Shown here: one piece after another, positions 32,501 to 40,931 of the stretch
Numbering within the stretch: position 1 is the stretch's first letter
How the letters are laid out: each line of letters starts with the position of its first letter
From: a virus
DNA: 64,000 bases
Virus record (IMG/VR): IMGVR_UViG_3300042868_010125
Span: 37,597 to 101,596 of that record
Strand: one strand, 5' to 3'
Program-made: the position numbers and the translations under genes
The notes under the pieces: generated by a model
Seen by the model: the letters and a program-made list of their open reading frames with translations, nothing else
What the model was told of the DNA's origin: nothing
Database searches by the model: none

Positions 32501-34067
32501 TGCGGTGGGTATAGGTGGAGCGATAAGAACTTCACCTGATGGTGTTACGTGGACCACGCGTACTTCTAATACTACAAGTAGTTTGGATAAAGTTGCCTAT
32601 GGTAATAACACATGGGTAGCAGGAGGATTTACCAGTGGTGGAACTAACAGCATAAGAACATCAACGGATAACGGTGTTACGTGGACTACGCAGGCATCTA
32701 ACTACGGTGCTAACAATATTAACTCTTTACTTTATGGTAATGGAATATTTTTTCTTGCTGCGTCTAGTGGAAATTATAGAACTTCTACTGATGGACTAAC
32801 ATGGGTTACCAGAACATCTCCATTAGGTAGTAGCACCATAACAGCATCTGCTTATGGAAATGGTATATTTATAATTTCTGCTAACTTTGCAACGCGAATT
32901 TCAAGTAACGCTATAGACTGGTACACTCATGGTTCAAATTTTTCTTCTTCTCCTAGTACATGCGTTGTATCTTATGGTAATGGAATATTTTTAGCTGGTA
33001 ACAGCTCTGGTCAACTTTTTTCTTCTACTGACTCAATTTTTTGGACCACACGAACTTCTAACTTTGGATCAAGTGGAATTAGTGCTGTTGCGTATGCAAA
33101 CGGAACGTGGGTCTTGGGAGGCGCGGGGGGAACGCTGCGGACCTCAACTGATAATGCGATAACATGGAATACGCAAACTTCACAGTTTGGTGGAGCTGTA
33201 ATCCAGTCAATTACTTATAGTAATGGAATTTGGGTTGCTGGAGGTGCGAGTGGAACGTTAAGAACTTCAACTGACGCGCTTAACTGGAATACGCAAACTT
33301 CACAGTTTGGAACCAGTGCGATTAGCTCGGTTGCATATGGAAATGGAATTTTTGCTGCAGCAGGTGCGGGTGGAGCGTTAAGAACATCTACTGATGCACT
33401 CAATTGGTATGCTTATGGAATTCAATTTGGATCTTCTACTATTCAGTCTTCTGCCTACGGCAATGGAGTGTACGTAGCAGCTGGTGATGGTGGAACTTTA
33501 AAAACTTCAACTGATCTAATAGTCTGGACGCAACAAACATCACAGTTTGGATCTAGTATAATTCGCTCTGTTGCATATGGTAACGGCACGTGGACAGCGG
33601 TAGGCGCAGGTGGAACACTGCGGACCTCAACGAATAACGGTGTGACGTGGAATACGCAGACGTCAACGTTTGGAACCAGTGATATTCGCTCTATTGCATA
33701 TGGAAATGGCGTGTGGATAGCAGGAGGAGATACATTTGGTACAATTAGTATTTCAAGTGATGCAGTTAATTGGACAACTAGAGAATCAGGATTTAAAAAT
33801 GGTAAAGTTCAATCAGTTGCCTATGGAGATGGCTTATGGACAATTGTAAGTAGTGCTGAGCCTGTCAATAAGATAAGAACATCAACGGATAACGGTGTGA
33901 CATGGAATACACAACATTATACTGGCTCAAGCAGCTTTAACGCAGTTGCCTATGGAAATAATACATGGGTAGCACTTACTCAAGGGCACTTGTACAGATC
34001 TGACTTATTAGTGGGCTATAATCAACCTATAGACCCAAATCTATCTATTGTTGGATGGACACAATGA
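29559..34067 (+). CDS. Giant Asp-box beta-propeller protein, 35 repeats
   Basis: A 1502-residue protein after an AAAGGAG ribosome site. A 75-residue N-terminal region is followed by tandem repeats of about 40 residues, each with a strand (SVAYGNGVWVAGG), a turn and strand (GTLRTSTDALNWNTQTS), the STDNGVTW version being a classic Asp-box (S-x-D-x-G-x-T-W). I counted 35 YGNG-type strands, five sets of seven. This fits five seven-bladed propellers in a row; blades of sialidase or BNR type often bind glycans. No catalytic residues of sialidases are recognised. It probably forms a very large receptor-binding spike. It overlaps the next gene by four bases. Confidence 0.82.
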   Translation: MNYGREDGFNNNTEIVNGEYNPTTLQNERQGYLRFFLKGFEPEDFSLSSVDESYTFSKRSSKSSVATGQLWARETISKTQVLSSVTYGNGVWVAGGGQGSLFISTNGGTVWNVPSSYTSTANNINTLSYGNGVFVAAGASGFFRVSTVETTWSAIGTNTSSGIHAVAYGNGVWVATGVLGILLRSDNLYTWSQPTTSNTSTLNSIFYGNGIWVAGGNSGAVRTSTDSGVTWRGYGSNFGTTAITSIAYGNGTWVAVGASGTLRTSTDALTWNTQTSQFGSTTIFSVAYGNGIFAAVGSAGTLRTSTDAINWNTQTSQFGSTLIQSIAYGNGIFAAVGSAGTLRTSTDALTWNTQTSQFGATAIAAVAYGNGVWVAGGSAGTLRTSTDAINWNTQTSQFGSSGIISIAYGNGIFVAAGDGGTISSSTNPGVVWVSSNSFSTTTFTSITYGNGTFAVLGGSAPSMRTSTNAVTWVSTMPPIKLSGSSGLQSIAYGNGLWVVGGTSGVMAISTGNLVKWKELGSGSSTIHSVAYGNGVWIAGYSAGALRTSTDSAQNWNLVGVDRTGICSIAYGNGVWLVSHAGTGDRQYVISTDNGATWTDTQSAGLNGQQAIQLSFGNGTFVAAITGGVIQASTDDGTTWRNNGTIDLGSSAALSAVAYGSGTWVAGTSSALISSSDSIYWQRRHNPSGVTYSAFGNSVWVATSGTSIRTSVDGISWTLQTSNFGSSTICAVAYGNGTWTAVGAGGTLRTSTDNGVIWNTQTSQFGTTGINAIAYGNGTWVAGGQAGTLRTSTNGGVTWNTQTSTFGTSAISSVAYGNGVFIAGGAGGAIRTSPDGVTWTTRTSNTTTAIQSVAYGNGTWAAGGNGGMIRTSTDNGVTWTTQTGFGTSVISSIGYGNGLFVAAGPSGMMRTSTDNGVTWYQYGPNFGTSAVQSVAYGNGVWVAGGASGTLRTSTDALNWNTQTSQFGSSGISSVAYGNGIFVAVGIGGAIRTSPDGVTWTTRTSNTTSSLDKVAYGNNTWVAGGFTSGGTNSIRTSTDNGVTWTTQASNYGANNINSLLYGNGIFFLAASSGNYRTSTDGLTWVTRTSPLGSSTITASAYGNGIFIISANFATRISSNAIDWYTHGSNFSSSPSTCVVSYGNGIFLAGNSSGQLFSSTDSIFWTTRTSNFGSSGISAVAYANGTWVLGGAGGTLRTSTDNAITWNTQTSQFGGAVIQSITYSNGIWVAGGASGTLRTSTDALNWNTQTSQFGTSAISSVAYGNGIFAAAGAGGALRTSTDALNWYAYGIQFGSSTIQSSAYGNGVYVAAGDGGTLKTSTDLIVWTQQTSQFGSSIIRSVAYGNGTWTAVGAGGTLRTSTNNGVTWNTQTSTFGTSDIRSIAYGNGVWIAGGDTFGTISISSDAVNWTTRESGFKNGKVQSVAYGDGLWTIVSSAEPVNKIRTSTDNGVTWNTQHYTGSSSFNAVAYGNNTWVALTQGHLYRSDLLVGYNQPIDPNLSIVGWTQ

Positions 34068-37000
34068 ATAAAAATATAAGAAAAAACTACTATGATACAG
34101 GTGAAATAGTATTTGGTATTGACTCACCAGGAAGTTCATGGGTAAAACTTGATGGAAGCGTAGTTAAAGTTGATAGTAATTTTTCTAATAAACTTTCTAA
34201 TTCTTCTTTAGCAAATTTAAAATTTTTAAATGATGGAAGTGGACTAAATATATGTGCGGTTGCGTACGGCAACGGTGTCTGGGTAGCTGGAGGTGCATCA
34301 GGAGTACTGCGTACGTCAACAGATGAACTTAACTGGAATACGCAAACTTCACAGTTTGGTTCAAGTACTATTTTTTCAATTGCTTATGGAAATGGAACTT
34401 TCGTTGCTGTAGGCGCGGGTACAGCTTTAAGAACATCAGAAAATGGTATTACATGGACTACGCGAACTTCTACATTTTTTACAGCCATATGTGCTGTTGC
34501 GTATGGTAATGGCGCGTGGATTGCTGTCGGTAGTTCAGCAAGTGTAAGAACATCAACGGATAACGGTGTGACGTGGACAACACAGACATCTAATTACAGC
34601 GCAACTATATGCTCTGTTGCCTACGGAAACGGCACGTGGGTTTTTGGAGGTGTAGGTGGAGGATTACGTACCTCAACTGATAACGGTGTGACGTGGAACA
34701 CGCAAACAACTTTAAACTATTTAGTAACAGGAATTTCTAAAATAGCGTATGGAAATGGAATTTGGGCAGTAGCTTCAATTAACGCAGATGATACTATACA
34801 AACTTCTACTAACCTTATAAACTGGTCTATCCCAAAAACGTATACATCAGGACAAATAGCCAGTTATGCTTTAACATACGCAGATAATAAGTGGTTATTA
34901 GGAGGAATAAACAGTCAAGGAATTATGATTTCTACGGATGCACTTAACTGGAATACGCAGATATCATTAAATAATATAAATTCGATAGTTTACGATGCAG
35001 CTTATGGTAATAATGCATGGGTTGTAGTTGGACTGGGCGTAATTGCAACAACAAAAATATTAACTACTTTTAAAACACCTAATACATATCTCGGTAATGG
35101 TGTATATGGATGGATGAAAATAAAATGAATAATCAAGATTCTAAAAAAGAAGTAGTGTACAAGACTGGTAGTGTTATATATAGAAAAAGTTCATTAGGTT
35201 CACCAGGACCAGGCTGGTTAAATTTAAGTACTACTCAAACTATTAACTCAAATTCTAGACTTGGTAAAATAATTCCTTATTACTCTACTTGGTCTTCAGT
35301 TAATCATACTATTGGCTTAAGTATTATTAATTCTGTTGCTTATGGTAATGGGACATATATAGCAGCAGGTGCAGGAGGAGCGCTAAGGACCTCAACGGAT
35401 AACGGTGTGACGTGGAATACGCAAACTTCACAGTTCGGTGCAAATGGAATTTGTTCTGCTGCATATGGTAATGGAGCTTGGCTTTTGGTGGGAGACGGAG
35501 GAAATGCAAAAACATCACTAGATAATGCGGTAAACTGGATTAATTACGGAGTTAATTTTGGTTCAAGTACTATTTTTTCAACTGCCTATGGTAATGGAAT
35601 TTATGTTGCGGTAGGCGCAGGAGGAGCGCTAAGGACCTCAACGGATAACGGTGTGACGTGGAATACGCAAACTTCACAGTTCGGTGGAACTTCAATTTCT
35701 TCAGTTGCCTATGGTAATGGAGTTTTTGTAGTGGGAGGAGACTCGGCGGTATTAAGAACGTCTACTGATGCAATAAACTGGAACACGCAAACGTCACAGT
35801 TTGGAACAACTGGAATTCGTGCTATCACGTATGGAAACGGCACGTGGGTAGCTGGAGGACAAGCAGGAACGTTAAGAACTTCAACAAACATAACTGTTTG
35901 GAACGCTCATGGAAATCAGTTTGGTGCAACTGCCATATCTGCGGTTGCGTACGGCAACGGTGTCTGGGTAGCTGGAGGTGCGAGTGGAACGTTAAGAACT
36001 TCAACTGACGCGCTTAACTGGAATACGCAGACGTCACAATTTGGTTCAAGTATTATTTATGCAGTCGCGTATGGAAATGGAGTATGGGTTGTAGGAGGCG
36101 CAGGGGGAACGCTGCGGACCTCAACTGACACGCTTAACTGGAATACGCAAACTTCACAGTTTGGAACTAGTATAATTAGTGCAATTGCGTATGGCAACGG
36201 CACGTGGGTAGCGGTGGGTGCGGGTGGAGCGTTAAGAAATTCAACGAATAACGGTGTGACGTGGAATACGCAGACGTCAACGTTTGGAACCAGTGATATT
36301 CGCTCTGTTGCATATGGTAATGGTGTCTTTGTAGTGGGAGGAGCAGGAGGAGCGATAAGAACTTCAACGAATAACGGTGTTACGTGGACCACGCGTACTT
36401 CTAATACTACAAGTAGTTTAAACGCCGTTTCTTATGGTAATGGTGTCTTTATAGCGACAGGAGCAGGAGGAGCGATAAGAACTTCACCTGATGGTGTTAC
36501 GTGGACCACGCGTACTTCTAATACTACAAGTAGTTTAAACGCCGTTTCTTATGGTAATGGTGTGTGGACTGCAGCGTCTTTTTCTGGAGGACTACGGACC
36601 TCAACTGATAACGGTGTAACATGGAATACTCAGACTCCTAACTTTGGTACAAGTGATATTCTTGGTGTTGCGTACGGAAATGGAACTTGGTTACTTGGAG
36701 GAAGTGGTGGAACTACAAGAACATCAACTAACAATGCTATAACTTGGATAGGATACGGTACTAATTTTGGAAGTACTCTTACTATCGATGCAGTTGGGTA
36801 TGGAGGTGGTGTGTGGGTAGCGACAGGATTTGCAGGAACACTGCGGACCTCAACTGACACGCTTAACTGGAATACGCAAACTTCAGAGTTTGGCGGTTCA
36901 AGTGGAATTAGTGCTGTTGCGTATGGTAACGGCACGTGGGTTGCGGGAGGAAGCGCAGGAACGTTAAGAACTTCAACAAACGGCGGTGTGACCTGGAACA

Positions 37001-37840
37001 CGCAAACGTCACAGTTTGGAACAAGTTCGATCGTAGCCGTTGCGTATGCAAACGGAACGTGGGTCTTGGGAGGCGCGGGGGGAACGCTGCGGACCTCAAC
37101 TGACACTATAAACTGGAATACACAAACTTCAGAGTTTGGAACAAGTGGGATTAACTCGGTTGCATATGGAAATGGAATTTTTGTTGCGGCAGGTGCGAGT
37201 GGAAAACTGCGCTCCTCAACTGACACTATAAACTGGAGATCTTATGGACCTAACTTTGGCACATCAGCTGTCCAGTCAGTCGCGTATGGAAATGGAGTAT
37301 GGGTTGCTGTAGGAATACAAGGTATGCTGCACTCCTCGACTGACGCGCTTAACTGGAATACGCAGACGTCACAATTTGGTTCAAGTACTATATGTGCAGT
37401 TGCTTATGGAAATGGAACTTTCATTGCGGTGGGTGCTAGTGGAACGTTAAGAACTTCAACTGACGCGCTTAACTGGAATACGCAAACTTCACAGTTTGGA
37501 ACCAGTGCGATTAGCTCGGTTGCATATGGAAATGGTGTGTGGGCCGCAGGAGGTGCAGGAGGAGCGCTAAGGACCTCAACGGATAACGGTGTGACGTGGA
37601 ACACGCAAAACTCTAACATTCCTATAACGTTAGGTATTTCTTCAATAGCCTACGGAGATGGAATATTTATTTTGGTAAGCTTAAATGGAGGAGTAAGAAC
37701 GTCTTTAGATGGAATAAACTGGACAACACAGGTATACTCGTACGCAGGCGCGGACACACTTGAGCCTGTTTCTAGGGTAGCGTATGGGAATAACTCTTGG
37801 ATTATCGCAGGAGGATCAAACCAGTCACTTTACATGGCTA
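29810..37840 (+). repeat. Asp-box repeat field across three genes (35 + 7 + 21 blades)
   Basis: Roughly 120-base repeats encode the propeller blades of the three genes at 29559, 34064 and 35125. Units are often identical over tens of bases within and between genes, for example the run encoding GTLRTSTDALNWNTQTSQFG near 30335, 32395, 33250 and 37440. Such identity implies recent duplication or gene conversion. The region is also likely to be misassembled by short-read methods. Confidence 0.88.
34064..35128 (+). CDS. Single Asp-box beta-propeller protein, 7 repeats
   Basis: A 354-residue paralogue. I start it at the ATG at 34064, which overlaps the previous stop (ATGA); the upstream ATG at 34055 is less likely. 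The N-terminus (YYDTGEIVFGIDSPGSSWVKLDGSV) is shared in form with the next gene, followed by exactly seven propeller strands by my count. It ends YLGNGVYGWMKIK. A single set of seven is what one seven-bladed propeller needs. Confidence 0.82.
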   Translation: MNKNIRKNYYDTGEIVFGIDSPGSSWVKLDGSVVKVDSNFSNKLSNSSLANLKFLNDGSGLNICAVAYGNGVWVAGGASGVLRTSTDELNWNTQTSQFGSSTIFSIAYGNGTFVAVGAGTALRTSENGITWTTRTSTFFTAICAVAYGNGAWIAVGSSASVRTSTDNGVTWTTQTSNYSATICSVAYGNGTWVFGGVGGGLRTSTDNGVTWNTQTTLNYLVTGISKIAYGNGIWAVASINADDTIQTSTNLINWSIPKTYTSGQIASYALTYADNKWLLGGINSQGIMISTDALNWNTQISLNNINSIVYDAAYGNNAWVVVGLGVIATTKILTTFKTPNTYLGNGVYGWMKIK

Positions 37841-37926
37841 AAAACAGCAAATCTATCCCTAAAACTTACCATGTACTTACTCCTATAGAGGCTCCAGTAG
37901 GATACACTCCTTGGATTAAAACCTAA
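35125..37926 (+). CDS. Asp-box beta-propeller protein, 21 repeats
   Basis: A 933-residue paralogue, starting at the ATG at 35125 in an ATGA overlap with the previous gene. The N-terminus (VVYKTGSVIYRKSSLGSPGPGWLNLS) resembles that of the 34064 protein. I counted 21 propeller strands, three sets of seven. The C-terminal strand pair before the end is of the YGDG then YGNN type, as in the 29559 protein, and it ends EAPVGYTPWIKT. It is predicted to form three seven-bladed propellers. Confidence 0.82.
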   Translation: MNNQDSKKEVVYKTGSVIYRKSSLGSPGPGWLNLSTTQTINSNSRLGKIIPYYSTWSSVNHTIGLSIINSVAYGNGTYIAAGAGGALRTSTDNGVTWNTQTSQFGANGICSAAYGNGAWLLVGDGGNAKTSLDNAVNWINYGVNFGSSTIFSTAYGNGIYVAVGAGGALRTSTDNGVTWNTQTSQFGGTSISSVAYGNGVFVVGGDSAVLRTSTDAINWNTQTSQFGTTGIRAITYGNGTWVAGGQAGTLRTSTNITVWNAHGNQFGATAISAVAYGNGVWVAGGASGTLRTSTDALNWNTQTSQFGSSIIYAVAYGNGVWVVGGAGGTLRTSTDTLNWNTQTSQFGTSIISAIAYGNGTWVAVGAGGALRNSTNNGVTWNTQTSTFGTSDIRSVAYGNGVFVVGGAGGAIRTSTNNGVTWTTRTSNTTSSLNAVSYGNGVFIATGAGGAIRTSPDGVTWTTRTSNTTSSLNAVSYGNGVWTAASFSGGLRTSTDNGVTWNTQTPNFGTSDILGVAYGNGTWLLGGSGGTTRTSTNNAITWIGYGTNFGSTLTIDAVGYGGGVWVATGFAGTLRTSTDTLNWNTQTSEFGGSSGISAVAYGNGTWVAGGSAGTLRTSTNGGVTWNTQTSQFGTSSIVAVAYANGTWVLGGAGGTLRTSTDTINWNTQTSEFGTSGINSVAYGNGIFVAAGASGKLRSSTDTINWRSYGPNFGTSAVQSVAYGNGVWVAVGIQGMLHSSTDALNWNTQTSQFGSSTICAVAYGNGTFIAVGASGTLRTSTDALNWNTQTSQFGTSAISSVAYGNGVWAAGGAGGALRTSTDNGVTWNTQNSNIPITLGISSIAYGDGIFILVSLNGGVRTSLDGINWTTQVYSYAGADTLEPVSRVAYGNNSWIIAGGSNQSLYMAKNSKSIPKTYHVLTPIEAPVGYTPWIKT

Positions 37927-37953
37927 TATTATGATATTTAGCATAGTTTATGA

Positions 37954-37959
37954 TACTAT
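37954..37959 (+). promoter_or_regulatory. -10 box for a leaderless start at 37966
   Basis: TACTAT at 37954-37959 lies six bases before the ATG at 37966, without a ribosome site. It would start transcription of the glycosyltransferase cluster. Confidence 0.4.
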
Positions 37960-37965
37960 ATCTAC

Positions 37966-38721
37966 ATGCTAAAATTGGACACTATACGTAGTACAACTTT
38001 GTTTGTCGCGACACCGTGCTACGGTGGACTAGTAAATGAAAAATACGTACAGTCCTTACTTCAACTAGTTTCTAAGTCAGCACAGTATGGAATGAAGTTA
38101 GGATACTTTACACGCTCTAATGAAAGTTTAATCACAAGAGCAAGAAATGATCTTGTTTTTACTTTTCTACAAACTCCAGCAACCCACCTAATGTTTATTG
38201 ATGCTGATATAAACTTTAATCCAGACGATGTATTTAAGATGATTAGCATGAATAAAGACGTTATTACTGGAGCGTATCCTACAAAAATGATAGATTGGCA
38301 AAAAATGGCTAGCTCTGCGTCAAATGATGTTAAAACGCTACAGTCTAATGCAATTCGCTATTCTTCAGGTGTAAATAAGTTAACTAGTACTTCTAGCACA
38401 ACTGAAAATGGATTATTAGAAATATATGATGGTGCTACTGGTTTTATGCTTATTAAAAGACCAGTTATAGAAAAACTTATAAAAAGTTATCCTGAAACAC
38501 GCTATATTCCAGAGGTTTATGATGAAGAGTCTCAGAAAGGAATGTCAAAATACGCTATTTTTGATACCATGATTGATAATGGAAGGTATCTCAGCGAGGA
38601 CTACACGTTTTGTCGTCGTTGGCAAAATATTGGTGGAAAAGTATACGTTGACCCAACAATAGTCTTAGACCATGTAGGAACTTACACTTTTAAAGGTGGA
38701 AATATATCGGAGGATAACTAA
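37966..38721 (+). CDS. GT-A fold glycosyltransferase
   Basis: A 251-residue protein opening LFVATPCYGGLVNEKYVQSL, with SRARNDL-type RARNDLVFTFL and the metal/nucleotide-sugar motif FIDADINF (about residues 74-81). A further D-x-x-YTFCRRW region near the C-terminus is typical of the acceptor or metal site. It is cytosolic, with no signal or membrane segment. It is the first of a six-gene plus-strand sugar cluster that directly follows the propeller genes. Donor and acceptor sugars cannot be told. Confidence 0.78.
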   Translation: MLKLDTIRSTTLFVATPCYGGLVNEKYVQSLLQLVSKSAQYGMKLGYFTRSNESLITRARNDLVFTFLQTPATHLMFIDADINFNPDDVFKMISMNKDVITGAYPTKMIDWQKMASSASNDVKTLQSNAIRYSSGVNKLTSTSSTTENGLLEIYDGATGFMLIKRPVIEKLIKSYPETRYIPEVYDEESQKGMSKYAIFDTMIDNGRYLSEDYTFCRRWQNIGGKVYVDPTIVLDHVGTYTFKGGNISEDN

Positions 38722-38725
38722 ATTT

Positions 38726-39403
38726 ATGGACACACAAATACCTCATTTTAATGTACTTATAGCCACACCTGGGCACTCAATGCAACAAGCTTATGTGCGT
38801 AGTCTTGCAAAAACTATTTACTTTTTTGATCAAAACCAAATTACTTGGAATTTTTTAACTGAGTACTCATCTTTAGTTGCTGACGCAAGAGAGAAAACTA
38901 TCGGAGGACTAGGGTATCAAGATCCTAATGACTCTCGTCCAGGCCATGGATTATATAGTTACGATCGAATACTTTGGATCGACTCCGACATCGAGTGGGA
39001 ACCAGAGGACGTACATAAGTTACTTAGTAATGACGTTGAAGTTGTTTCTGGCTGTTACATGCTTGCAAATGAAGAAGTGACAGTGTACCCAAAGGTTTTA
39101 CGTGGAGGGATGACAAAAGAAGAAATAATGTCAAGAAAAAAACCTTTTGCTGTAAGAGGAGTTGGTTTTGGATTTTTAGCTGTAAAACAAGGTATATTTG
39201 AAAAAATAAAGCGTCCTTGGTTTTCACAAACGGAAGTAGAAGTAATAAATGAAGAAACTGGTGCTGTAGAGTATAAATTTCCTTTAATGGGAGAAGATCT
39301 TTCCTGGTGTGAAAAAGTTCACAGGATGGGAGTTACTATATGGGTAGATCCACTTGTTAGAGTAAATCATCACAAGCAAGTTAAAATTGAGTGGCCAAAG
39401 TAG
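38726..39403 (+). CDS. GT-A fold glycosyltransferase
   Basis: A 225-residue protein: HFNVLIATPGHSMQQAYVRSL, EYSSLVADARE, ILWIDSDIEW with the DxD-like motif (about residues 79-81), and GVGFGFLAVKQGIFEKIKRPWF. It closes DLSWCEKVHRMGVTIWVDP. I prefer the ATG at 38726, with GGAGG 12 bases upstream, to a GTG at 38696 inside the previous gene. It is a paralogue of the gene at 40932 (KQGxFExIKRPWF in both). Confidence 0.78.
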   Translation: MDTQIPHFNVLIATPGHSMQQAYVRSLAKTIYFFDQNQITWNFLTEYSSLVADAREKTIGGLGYQDPNDSRPGHGLYSYDRILWIDSDIEWEPEDVHKLLSNDVEVVSGCYMLANEEVTVYPKVLRGGMTKEEIMSRKKPFAVRGVGFGFLAVKQGIFEKIKRPWFSQTEVEVINEETGAVEYKFPLMGEDLSWCEKVHRMGVTIWVDPLVRVNHHKQVKIEWPK

Positions 39404-39457
39404 CACTAAAGTTATTTTAAGTAAATAATAAATACTAAAGTTTAGAGAGGAAACTAG

Positions 39458-40378
39458 ATGATTGACCCTAAAGGTGGAGAAGATATTATGCTAGAAAACC
39501 TAGCAAAATATGTTGATCTTGATAAGTATAATGTAAACATCATTAATTCTAAGTGTTATAGAGATTTAGTTGATATGGATAAGCGCAATATCTTATGGCA
39601 GCATATCCCCGCGAATCAAAGTGTTGTTCAAGGAATTAAAGATAAATATTTTAATAGATTAATAGATGCATATGTGTATGTCTCACACTGGCAGCATGAA
39701 AAATTTCGTTATATTCATCAAATTCATCTAGAAAATGCGTATGTAGTTAGAAATGCAATAGAATCAATTAGTTATGTAGAAAAGCCAAAAGAAAAAATAA
39801 AACTTATATATACTTCTATGCCATATCGTGGTTTAGATGTTTTACTTGACTCTTTTGAGCTTTTAAACAGAGATGATATAGAATTAGATATTTATTCTTC
39901 TACTCAGATATATGGCCAAGAATATGTAGAGTATGAAGGTAATAAATATGAGCAACTTTTTGATCGCGCTCGCAGTATGAAAAATGTTAACTATATCGGA
40001 TATGCTCCACATAAAGATGTTATCTTAGCTCTTCAAAAAGCTCATATCTTTGCTTATCCTTGTATTTTTGAAGAGACAGCCTGTCTTTCCATGATAGAAG
40101 CAGGCGCAGCTGGATGTAACTTAGTTACAACAAACATTGGAGGATTACCAGAAACAGGTTCTATATATGCAAAGCTAGTTCCAATTCAAGCAGATGCCAA
40201 AATTCTTATTGCAAATTACGCCAAGGCACTAGAAGAGACTATAAATAATTATTGGTCACTTGAAAATCAAGAATTTATTAAAGAGCAATCTGATTTTTTT
40301 AATAAACACTATAGCTGGGAAACTAGAAAATATGAGTGGATTAAGATATTAGAATCTCTTCCAGATCAGGTTAAATAA
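39458..40378 (+). CDS. GT4-family (GT-B fold) glycosyltransferase
   Basis: A 306-residue protein with the C-terminal nucleotide-sugar region of retaining GT4 enzymes: IKLIYTSMPYRGLDVLLDSF, VNYIGYAPHKDVILALQKAH, and the E-x7-E-type signature FEETACLSMIEAGAAG followed by TTNIGGLPETG. The N-terminal domain is shorter than usual; it starts MIDPKGGEDIMLENLAKY after an AGAGAGGAAA ribosome site. The first domain may be trimmed compared with cellular homologues. Its stop overlaps the next start by one base. Confidence 0.8.
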   Translation: MIDPKGGEDIMLENLAKYVDLDKYNVNIINSKCYRDLVDMDKRNILWQHIPANQSVVQGIKDKYFNRLIDAYVYVSHWQHEKFRYIHQIHLENAYVVRNAIESISYVEKPKEKIKLIYTSMPYRGLDVLLDSFELLNRDDIELDIYSSTQIYGQEYVEYEGNKYEQLFDRARSMKNVNYIGYAPHKDVILALQKAHIFAYPCIFEETACLSMIEAGAAGCNLVTTNIGGLPETGSIYAKLVPIQADAKILIANYAKALEETINNYWSLENQEFIKEQSDFFNKHYSWETRKYEWIKILESLPDQVK

Positions 40379-40896
40379 TGCCTTCTTCACACCCAGAAAA
40401 TAAAAGTTGGCTGCTTAAGAAAATTAAGCAGATTAAACCTAAAAATATTTTAGACGTTGGTGCTGGAGAAGGAACTTATGGAGAATTTATAAAATCATTT
40501 ATAAATTCTAACATTGTTATTGATGCAATAGAAGTTTGGCAACCATATATAGATCATTTTAATTTAAAATCAATATATGATAATGTTTATCAAAAAGACG
40601 TAAGAGTATACGATAATTTTGATTATGATATAGTAATTTTTGGTGATGTTTTAGAGCACATGTCAGCAAATGATGCTATTCAACTTTGGAATAGATGTTC
40701 TAAACAAGCAAAGTACGCGATAATATCTATACCTATAACTCATATGCCACAAGGGGCTTTCAATAATAATCCATATGAGATTCATGTGGAAGAAGACTGG
40801 AACTCTGAGCTAGTCTTAGAAAAGTTTCATAGTATTATTGACTATAAACTTTTTCAATTTACAGGAGCATTTATCGCAAAGTTTACTGGTAATTAG
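40378..40896 (+). CDS. SAM-dependent methyltransferase
   Basis: A 172-residue class I methyltransferase. Motif I is ILDVGAGEGTYGEF (about residues 22-35), followed by the acidic IEVW and, later, DIVIFGDVLEHMSANDA (motif post-I/II). It overlaps the GT4 gene by one base and lies inside the sugar cluster, so methylation of a sugar in the glycan is plausible. There is no DNA-target motif. Confidence 0.78.
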   Translation: MPSSHPENKSWLLKKIKQIKPKNILDVGAGEGTYGEFIKSFINSNIVIDAIEVWQPYIDHFNLKSIYDNVYQKDVRVYDNFDYDIVIFGDVLEHMSANDAIQLWNRCSKQAKYAIISIPITHMPQGAFNNNPYEIHVEEDWNSELVLEKFHSIIDYKLFQFTGAFIAKFTGN

Positions 40897-40931
40897 TTCT
40901 ATGTTATTAACTAATAGTTTAGGTAAAATAC

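Noticed and set aside
30176-37619. Many minus-strand frames opposite the propeller genes
   Set aside because: They repeat because the coding strand repeats, have odd composition and lack starts; they are shadows of the blades.
29559-37926. Diversity-generating retroelement acting on the repeats
   Set aside because: No reverse transcriptase and no template/variable repeat pair are present in the window; blade identity is explained by recombination.
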